From NCBI GenBank assembly GCA_036429605.1, contig JAVFKD010000016.1, positions 4,092,001 through 4,156,000 on the forward strand: a DNA stretch of 64,000 nucleotides, given 5' to 3'. A program made the position numbers and the translations under genes. Under the pieces are notes generated by a model. That model did not search any database and was not told where the DNA came from. It saw only the letters and a list, made by a program, of their open reading frames with translations. The stretch comes from Cladobotryum mycophilum (Eukaryota; Ascomycota; Sordariomycetes; Hypocreales; Hypocreaceae). Shown piece after piece: positions 56,177 through 64,000 of the stretch; positions within the stretch are counted from its first letter, which is position 1; each line of letters starts with the position of its first letter.

Positions 56177-59158
56177 AAGCGAAAATAATGTTAGGTGCAG
56201 TGAGGGGGGAAGGAATATGATGAGATGGACATGATGGCGTTTGAGACTCGGGGTCAATACTCACTTATGTACTTGTATTGTAAAATAATAACTGCTCAGT
56301 TCATATTTCTTTTGCCGTATCTTTCGATGTGACATGTGGGACTCTATAGCCCGCTCTCGTAATTACTAGTATGAAGCTCCTTGCCGAGCCAACTCTCGCG
56401 GGCCGCGTTCCGTTGCTCTTTTAGGAAGCTATCATATCGGCCCCCTCCTAAGTAGGATAGGATCGACATGGATATACAAAAATCTTGGCTCAAATTGTCT
56501 TTACGCGTAAAGACTTCTTACTCACTATGATCTATCATGAAAGGCGATGACATCAAGAAAGCTCGCCTCTAGTGATAACGTCCACGATACCTAGTCGGGA
56601 AAGTAGATACTATCTTTCTGTCCTCTATATACGGAGATAGTTAAACTTAGTACGCTCGTTTGCTTTTGCTGCCAGTTTTAACCCCCGCCCCCCAAATCTT
56701 ATTTCTGCCCGCGTTAGTGTGGGTTATTGTAGGTAGTGTATTTTGAGCACATTTCCTTGCAATTGTCGGTATCACCGAAGATTCATGATGATGCCTCAAC
56801 CTTATTAAGTAGGCTGTCATAAACCTTTTCTACGATTAGCTAAAGGGAGAAGGTGATGCTGATAACTACATGTCTATTACCGACAGCTGTAAAACTCAGC
56901 ATGATAATCCTGACCACTTACTCTTCACTAATGTCTCGCATCGACAGGTTCTATATTTTATGGGAGTAACCAAGGCTGTATTATGGATAGAAGCATAGAA
57001 GAGCGCTTGATGCATTGTATAATTCTACCAATCTAGTCTTTTATTCTCCTCAAGTTAGAAAAACATACGCATTTACTTTTTTCTTTTTTTCTTTTACCCC
57101 TATCATTACTACGGAAGGCCGGGGTTGTGTAGGTTAAGCAGTATATCACCGTGCACTAGACACTATGCCGGCTTGCCAGATGTGACTTCGGCGAGAATGT
57201 TGATTGCTTCATTCTATCCACTATCTGAATAGACTCTTGATGATGCTAATAGGAATGATATGTCGTCATAAAGATGTTGGAAGTGAAGTGTCCATCTCGA
57301 TCTCACCGACTGGTATTTTGTTGTTTGGCCTCATTGGATGAGGGAAAGGGGGCCACTTGGGACCCAATATTAAGACATTGCCACCGGTGAAAGATGTTTT
57401 TATTGCTAAAATTGACTTGTAATGACTTGGTATGAATTTGAGTCTCTGCTGTAAGCGTGCTCGGTATCTGTTGACAGGTTTCACTCTCGGCGCCCGCTGC
57501 TGTGAGACACAAGGAACCTTTTATTTAATGCACGAGCTTTAGGCTCCAAGTATATGAACGTAAATTCGTCGTTTCGAGTGTTTCTCACATGTGGTCAATT
57601 TCTCTGTTCCTGGTTTTAAGTTGCACTGAACCACTTGGAAGAGTCGAACATGGTCAGCGAGATGAGAGGAACACTCGGTAGGCTAGCCGAATCAAGCCGT
57701 GTGTAGAGACTCTCCCCCAATTTTAGTCACCGAATACCAGGTAATCTGATCACGTAAAAAGCCCAGACCTGCTGCTCGAGGCAAGGGGGAGGGGGTTTCG
57801 TGGGGAAAACGTGGTCAGCCGATACCAAAGGTTGCACTGCTGGTGGGGCTTTACGAGGTCCACGAAGTGATTGGGGAGAAAAATACGATAACTGAGCACA
57901 AAAAACCAAGCAAATTGTGATGAGGGTTGAACATTAATTATCAGTGGAAAAACATTTCAGCACCGCTTACAAAGAAGCACTGAGGTCGAAAGAAGTGGGA
58001 CCAACGATTATCATTATGCTTTCAACTTCTAAAATGGGATACTATAGAGACATGTTTCTATAGTACGGACTTTGAGAAGCTGAGACGTTTCTGTGGCGAA
58101 GGAAACAGGGTTCAAGCCGTGAAACGGGCCATGCCTAAAGTGGAAGCTTTGTCTTGCAGATCATCAGCCCTGGTCCAAGCGAAACAGGCCGAGGGTAGAG
58201 TCGACCAATTAAGCTGGAACAATCTGAGACCATTCGCTAGGGTCTAGAATCGATGCAGTTCATGTCAACTCCAAAGGCGTGAGAAGCCGAGTATCCCTGA
58301 GAAAGAGGAGCCCTGGAGCAACACGAAGCCCCGCTCAACTTTCAAGTCCCACTCATCACTCACGACTTTCCTCATGAAGCACATGCCACCGTTTGTCTGC
58401 AATCAGCAGTTGGGAAAATCTATCCGAGATGGATGAGCAAGTAGCGTGTGTCAAGTGTGCGCCACCCGATGCTGAGGTTAGAACTTAGCACGAGATGGCT
58501 TCGACAAAACACTGGCGATGGTGTTTATGAACGCATGTCTGATTGGCCTATTGTCATACGACACTGCTTCGTATCATTTGCCGTCCCTTCCGTTCGGCGA
58601 TCTCCTTGATCCTAACGAGGCACGTTGGGCATAGAGGCATAACCCATTTACCAAAACTTCAAGTCGGCCCTACTCCCTTCTAGCCGCTGCTCTCCAAGCG
58701 GCGTTCAAGGCCGTCGATTTCTCCAGCACCTTCGGGCCGGAGGGGACACGGGGGCTGGCAAAAGAAAGAGAAGGTGGTGGCCCCAGGGAGTGAATTTTTC
58801 CCATCCACACAGGCGTCAGGGACAGACACGCCCAGAGGCGCCAATTGCGGGGGAAACAGGGTTCTAGGGGTGATTGTGTGGGGAAGCGAGCGAGCCTCCA
58901 TTGGGGATCTGGCTTGGCTTCTAAGGGGGCTTCGATGCGTCATGTTTCTGCGAATGGAAGCTGTCTAAGGCTATAGTATGCATAGGATTATGATTGTCCG
59001 GCTCAGGCGATGCCAGATCGTATGGGTGGCTTCAGTCAGGTACCCGGACGACGGCGTTTTCTGGAAAGTATTAAAGAAGCCGTTCCTGGCATCGTTTTCT
59101 TGGCTTGTGGCTTGATCTTCACTCCCATCAGAACATTCATCTCAGCATCATCATCATC
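56177..59158. other. Intergenic region (3 kb)
   Basis: No gene is recognised. Short C- and CT-rich tracts occur, for example near 56690 and 57085-57100. The strand bias of open frames is random and no repeat is clear. Confidence 0.5.
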
Positions 59159-60276
59159 ATGGCCTTGGCTAAGCTTCTCTCCCTTGCCGCCCTCGCGGCT
59201 GCTCCCGCCTTCGCAGCACCCGCTCAGGTTGCGAGTGCTGACGCTGCCAACTGCTTTCCCTATTCCGGTGCCACTCTCCCTCGAGACAACACTGCCCCCA
59301 ACGTCCCTCTTAGCCAGTGGTGGTGCCCCCAGTCCATGGCCTATGGCTTCCAGGGCTTCTCTTACCCCCTTGAGGACAGCAACTGCAATGCTGCCTCCAA
59401 CGGCTATGACCAGATGAACAGGGATTTCGCCCAGATGAAGAAGGACTTTGGTGCCTCCATTGTCCGCATGTACTACCCCACATGCACCCAGGCTTCCGTC
59501 TTCAAGAATGCCATGAGGGCTGCTCGTGACAACAACATGGGCTTGATTGTTCAGGTCTGGACCAACTTTGGTGGTGGCGTAAGTACAACCCTTTTTTAAC
59601 CCTTAGTCGAATCTGTGGGACTAACGCAACTCTTATGCAGACTGTCTGGAAGCAATCCCAGCAGGCCATCTATGATGCCTTGAACGACCCTGCCTATTCT
59701 GCTTGGGCTCCCTATGTCGTTCACCACGCCGAGTTCGGCTCCGAGCCCGTCGGTGACGGTATGGACGGTGGTGGTGATCAGTTCGTCAAGGATCTTGGCC
59801 TCTTCCGTGCCACCCTCAACAAGAAGGGAATTCTCGCCGGTATCAGCGATGACTGGGACCGTCCCGGCACCATGAAGTCCGGCAATGGCCTCGGTCCCGT
59901 CGGCAAGGGCGTCAAGGCCAACTCTGATGTCGCACACATCCACCCCATGCCCTTCTACCACTCCAACGGCCAGGAGTCTCAGGCTTGGGGCTACATCCAG
60001 CAGCAGATCGACTGGGTTGTCGCAAACGTCGGCCTCCCCACCTTTGTCAGCGAGACGCAGTGGGCCTGGGGCAACACCGATCACTACAACGGCCACGCCG
60101 ACACCGGCAGGGCTCAGTACACTAACTACTGGAAGACCTTTGACAACAACTGCGAGTACTTCAAGTCCAAGAACGTTGGCTGGTTCCTGCATGCTTGGCG
60201 GGGCGAGGACAAGTTTGACATTATTGACCCCAATGGCGGCTACATCATCCCGAACTGGCGCCCTCGCAAGTGCTAA
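59159..60276 (+). CDS. Secreted GH17-like glucan endo-1,3-beta-glucosidase
   Basis: Exons 59159-59578 and 59641-60276 flank a 62-nt intron (GTAAGT..ATGCAG), giving 351 residues. Residues 1-19 form a signal peptide (LAKLLSLAALAAAPAFA). The mature protein is a TIM-barrel glycosidase of the GH-A clan, GH17-like in fungal cell-wall families: early QMKKDFGASIVRMYYPTCTQ, then a presumed acid/base Glu in HHAEFGSEPVGDG, and the nucleophile Glu in VSETQWAWGNTDHY. The third-position codon bias is strongly C, as in highly expressed genes. Start codon at 59159 is chosen because it begins the signal peptide and follows a CATCATC-rich leader. It likely acts on beta-1,3-glucan in cell wall remodelling or degradation. 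Confidence 0.85.
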
Positions 60277-60445
60277 ACGCCTTCTGGCGCAAGCCTTTAG
60301 CGATGGTTATCTTCGTATATATTCAAGACCTATCAAGACATGAGTCTGCCCCCTGTACATAACAGTATAAAACATTCTAGAATGTATATGATATGAGAAA
60401 TTACCTTGATGGTATTTGAGAATAAAGACGCTTTTTATGATTGAT

Positions 60446-61323
60446 TTAAACTCTTGCAGCGACCAAGCTCATGTAAATGCCCCAACCGAGACCAATGTAG
60501 CTCAAGAAGACGATGCGTCGATGTGCTGGTATGAGAGTGAAACTGATTATGGAGGCAATAGGCCATACTTTGTATCCGGCGACGACGATGGAGATGGTTT
60601 GCTGTTGAAAAGGGAGTACTTAGAGACGCAATCTACAATTTTGGTCACTTGTATCAAGTGGAGAGGGGGCGCATCTTGGAGTGGCACGAAAGAGACGCAC
60701 CGTTCTTATGTTGGCCATGATTTGCGACCCTGGCTGCCCCTTCAACACCCCCATAATCATGAGAAACGCAGCCGTGTTCAAGAAGGCACCCACGGAAATG
60801 CAGTCAAGGAACCACTTGGCCAGTGTATTTCGGAGGCTAAATTTGGACTGCGAGGCTACGATCAGGCTCTGGGAGGCATTGTCATCGCCCAACCGGGCCG
60901 CCTCCTCCATGAGCTTGAGCTCAATGCCCTTGCCGCCACGGTCATGGTGCTGTACTTGGGGATAAGCCGGGAACGACCTCTCTAAAAAATGCAGCCACAG
61001 GTAGTTTGGTGGAGTCGTGATGATGGGTAGGGCAACGAATCGGAAGAGCTGGAGAAGATCGAGATGGAAAATGCCGCCCTATTTCGTTGTAATAGTTTAT
61101 GGAAAATGGTTAGATCGATATGTTTATGGTAAGGAGATTACGATGTCGACCGTCTTGCGGTGGGGATGTGTATGCTCTGGCTGGGGATTATGTTTTCCTA
61201 ATGGAGGAGCCGTTTCGAGTTGCTGACCTTGATCCAGTGTGCATTGATAAACTGGGCGCAAAAATTGGAGATTGTTGATAGAGCGGCCGCCTGTAGCGTC
61301 GCAGCCATAATCGGAGACGGCAT
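60446..61323 (-). CDS. Mpv17/PMP22-family membrane protein
   Basis: Three exons, 61323-61228, 61078-60701 and 60601-60446, with introns of 149 and 99 nt; all splice junctions are phase 0, giving 209 residues. Family features in order: an N-terminal Ala-rich helix (MPSPIMAATLQAAALSTISN), RFVALPIITTPPNYLWLHFL with the PPNY signature, FSLRNTLAKWFLDCISVGAF, then MGVLKGQPGSQI, and the C-terminal YKVWPIASIISFTLIPAHRR and FLSYIGLGWGIYMSLVA. Four membrane segments are expected. Members sit in the mitochondrial inner or peroxisomal membrane and may form channels. The last-exon assignment is strong because the intron restores a family ending. It converges with the GH17-like gene (169-bp gap). Confidence 0.85.
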
Positions 61324-62224
61324 CTTTGGACACACCTTGAAGGAAAAGCGCGTGTGTTGAAGGTTGCTGATGATGATGATGATCATGTTGGATTGGGCGC
61401 AAGGGAGGAATAGCGTCACGTGAAGGGCGGGAAAGGATCCCTTCCCTGGTGATCAGTGGGTTGTCAGGGGAGGTCAACTCTGTAATTTGAACGTTAGGTA
61501 TAGACATTCTGAGCGTACACGTTGAAGTTAAACCCCGCACGCCTCGATTGTATATATTTGATATAATATTGTTCATATTGCCATTACTGTCGAGAAACTG
61601 CAAAATACTTCTACCTCTCGCGTCAATGATCTCCAAGGTTGGTCCACTAACAGCAGAAGCGTTATCATGCATGTAGCAGGCATCCACCCCCTGTGGGTGA
61701 TAATCAGGGCACTGCCAGATGTCTCACCGTGCCCCGACGCAACGGTCCAGTAATCTATTGCCTCCCATTCCAGGCGCAGTGGTGGTCTCTTGCAGCGCCT
61801 CCCAGGCAGCATGGGGCGCTAGAAATCAGCCCGTCGATCCGGCACAGCATCTAATCGGGTTCTGCCTATCGATCGTGATTCACGATGCTCATAAGCTTCG
61901 TATGTGCTTAGCTGTGAATTCCTCGAATAATCTAACGAATCCGACAAATACGAGCGGCATAAACGTAATCGTGATGCTCATTCAAGATCTTTGTGCTAGC
62001 CCGGCGCCTCATTCACTGGGCGTGAGGGGCTTCAGCTGAGTCTGATTCTAGCAGGTCGATGGGAAGATTAGAAGAGTATATATTGACCTATTGTCTTATG
62101 GATCTCGTCTTCATCTTTACCGAAAAAGATATCATCGTATAACATCATCTTAATTACTCTCAAGAAACTAGTCACTTTTATCCAAACATTGTATTCTCCA
62201 TACCTGCCATCGCACAGTGTCAAC
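61324..62224. other. Divergent intergenic region between Mpv17-like and YCII genes
   Basis: Contains a CATCAT(GAT)-repeat tract at 61368-61387 on the Mpv17 side and a TATATA element (about 62075) some 150 bases before the ATG at 62225. No gene is supported. Confidence 0.55.
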
Positions 62225-62680
62225 ATGCCTCGATACATCTTTCTCATGAAGGCTGATCCCATGGCCGAACAGCCCATCACTGAATTTCCACCGGAAATCT
62301 TTGAAACCATGGAAAAGTTCAACCAAGAAATGAACGAAGCCGGGATTCTGCTTGGCGCTGATGGCCTCCGTCCCACATGGGTTGACAGCTACCGCCTGAA
62401 GTACTCCCAAAGCGGTTCCCCAGAGGTCCTCAAGGGACCATTCGATGTCGCAAAAGAAGCGCATGTCTGCGGCTGGTGGATTGTGCAAACCAAGGACGTT
62501 GATGAGGCCCTACACTGGGCCAAGAAGATCCCGATGCAGTGCGGCGAAGTTGTTGTCCGGAGAATTGGCGAGGCGGACGAGTTGGGAGATGGATTTACCA
62601 AGGAGCTCAGGGAAAAGGAGGCTAAGATGAGAGTGGAAGTGGCGGAGAGGAATAAGGATGTGGCACTCAAGGGGATTTGA
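62225..62680 (+). CDS. YCII-domain (DGPF-family) protein
   Basis: An uninterrupted gene of 151 residues. It matches the YCII/DGPF family: start MPRYIFLMKAD, then a Gly-rich ILLGADGLRPT motif, the LKGPFDVAKEA signature (the DGPF-like segment), GWWIVQTKDVDEALHWAKKI and a CGEVVVRRI strand. YCII domains form dimers with a ferredoxin-like fold and an active-site-like His/Asp pair; most have no proven activity. The C-terminal 30 residues are a charged helix. It is cytosolic by lack of signals. The start at 62225 is chosen over an in-frame ATG 36 bases upstream because it begins the conserved strand. Confidence 0.88.
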   Translation: MPRYIFLMKADPMAEQPITEFPPEIFETMEKFNQEMNEAGILLGADGLRPTWVDSYRLKYSQSGSPEVLKGPFDVAKEAHVCGWWIVQTKDVDEALHWAKKIPMQCGEVVVRRIGEADELGDGFTKELREKEAKMRVEVAERNKDVALKGI

Positions 62681-64000
62681 CTTTGATTCTTCAATCTCAA
62701 TGTATTTCGCTGGCTTTTGAGTACTTGCTCTGCACATAGTTCATTCAAGATATTGCTCTCCATTGATGTGTAATGGACTGGGATGCCTCCTCTATCAACG
62801 CATCCCCTTGCCAGCTCAAAGTGAACCCTCATTGGATATCCGTTACTTGTCTTATTTAGAGCCTCTGTTTAAGCTTAAATTCCTCCAACAGCGAAGCTGG
62901 AGAGACCAAGCCAATAGCGATCACAGGTCCCCCAGGGCTTTTTCGGCGTTCAGCTTAGCTCAGCTCGGCGGCCCGTCCAGCTCCATCTCCTCAGACTAGC
63001 ACACATTATTGACCTTTCTGGTGGCCGCTGTGAAGTTTACCATCCCAGTGCAAATCTATCTCTCCTCAAAGAGAATCCAACGTATTATGGATGCGCCATA
63101 ATTGTGGACAATGACAGACAGCATGACAGAAGACGAAAGGCTTCACCATCGTCAATCTCAAAAGTCTACAGTCTCAGGAAGTTTTCTACTCGTTGCGTTT
63201 CTTTCAGTTAACAGCTTGAGCAGAGAGAAAGAAAAGAACATCGATCAGCAAAGACGTTGCATCCATTAAGTTTATTACCGTGCATAGTGAAGCAATATAC
63301 GGAGCACCTTTCGAGCGGGCCAAACGAGCCATTGAGCTTTACGATAAGGCTTCTCTTACACAGCCGTTCTAGATGCTACAAAGCTCAACAAGCCTACGAT
63401 CATCATTCATGAAGTCAATTGTTCGAATTTGCTAGCTGCAAGGCAACACTTTCTGACAGAAATAACCCCATCTGGGACAATAGGGTCTCGCATTTGCGGT
63501 ATTATGGAGGCTGAGGGTGATGAATCGTAACGTGAGGGACGGTGTGGCATGGTTTTCCAGTCATCCTCTGACCATCAAGTCAAAGTTGTATTTATAGAGT
63601 ATTTATTCAGAAGTTTAAATCATCCAAAATATCCATCATAAGACAAATTATTGTTCATTTTCGAAGCTACTAAATAGGATACCCTTATGTTTGCATTCTG
63701 TAAGCCAATTCGCCTTATGCAACAAATACTTTCACGTAGATCTCGGCCAGGGCGCTAGTCGTGGAAGAAAAGCACAAAATTGACAAGGCCACGCAACCGA
63801 GCCGAACCTGTTTACAGTTCGTGGAAAGGAGTTCGAAATTCCGGGTGATCGAAGGTGTGAGGCAGCTCGAGTTCGCGTATTAGGGCAAAGGTTGGTCGTC
63901 CCCCTGGCCAGGTCATCCAAAGTAGAAGCAGCCGAGTGCATGTGAGCACTGATTACGGTCTACTGCTCTTTTGGGGATCATCCGACGATTACGAATGCAA
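62681..64000. other. Intergenic sequence to the end of the window
   Basis: No gene is supported; open frames are short and lack motifs. A gene could begin beyond the right edge. Confidence 0.5.

Noticed and set aside
59596..60192. 198-codon open frame on the minus strand
   Set aside because: Antisense of the GH17-like gene, caused by its C-biased third positions; no motif.

Overview
The window is nuclear DNA of a filamentous ascomycete. It most likely comes from a Sordariomycete of the order Hypocreales, and the gene content looks like Trichoderma. The grounds are many short introns (about 50-130 nt, one of 366 nt) with GT..AG ends and CTAAC/CTGAC-like branch sites, monocistronic genes on both strands, no bacterial-type operons, and typical fungal families: Rho3-type GTPase, membrane-anchored GH3 beta-glucosidase, GH75 chitosanase, PL7/PL20-type lyase, GH17-like glucanase, fungal ACC deaminase, BBE-type FAD oxidase, and F-box and U-box proteins. 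The species is an inference; no rRNA, tRNA or named marker is present.

Layout. 1-6 kb: a small unrecognised protein and an MFS transporter. 7.8-14 kb: a head-to-head pair of kinase-fold genes, a pseudokinase with a HeLo/SesA-like helical N-terminus (minus) and a catalytic kinase fused to RING/IBR-like zinc modules (plus). 14.8-24.7 kb: ACC deaminase, membrane GH3, a Gly/Asn-rich coiled-coil protein, Rho3 and an SDR. 24.7-33.4 kb: a region with no intact recognisable gene, containing diverged purine-rich repeats, a degenerate tandem repeat and fragments of decayed genes. 33.4-42.7 kb: FAD monooxygenase, secreted polysaccharide lyase, secreted chitosanase and a membrane U-box protein. 44.6-48.2 kb: a secreted precursor made of four Kex2-bounded repeats and an F-box protein. 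49-51.6 kb: a nine-exon RecQ helicase. 54.5-62.7 kb: secreted BBE-type oxidase, secreted GH17-like enzyme, Mpv17/PMP22-family protein and a YCII-domain protein. The remainder is intergenic.

How the genes relate. There is no obvious biosynthetic cluster. Several genes encode extracellular carbohydrate-active enzymes (GH3, PL, GH75, GH17-like), as expected of a saprotroph or mycoparasite. The pseudokinase/kinase-RING pair shares one 498-bp intergenic region and may be a functional pair. The Kex2-repeat precursor is the best candidate for an undescribed secreted peptide family.

Data quality. Five otherwise well-conserved genes (MFS, kinase-RING, ACC deaminase, chitosanase, BBE oxidase) each need exactly one extra base to read through, three of them in C5 runs. 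This looks like systematic single-base deletions in the assembly rather than five pseudogenes. All exon limits given here were inferred by eye from splice consensus and reading-frame continuity.
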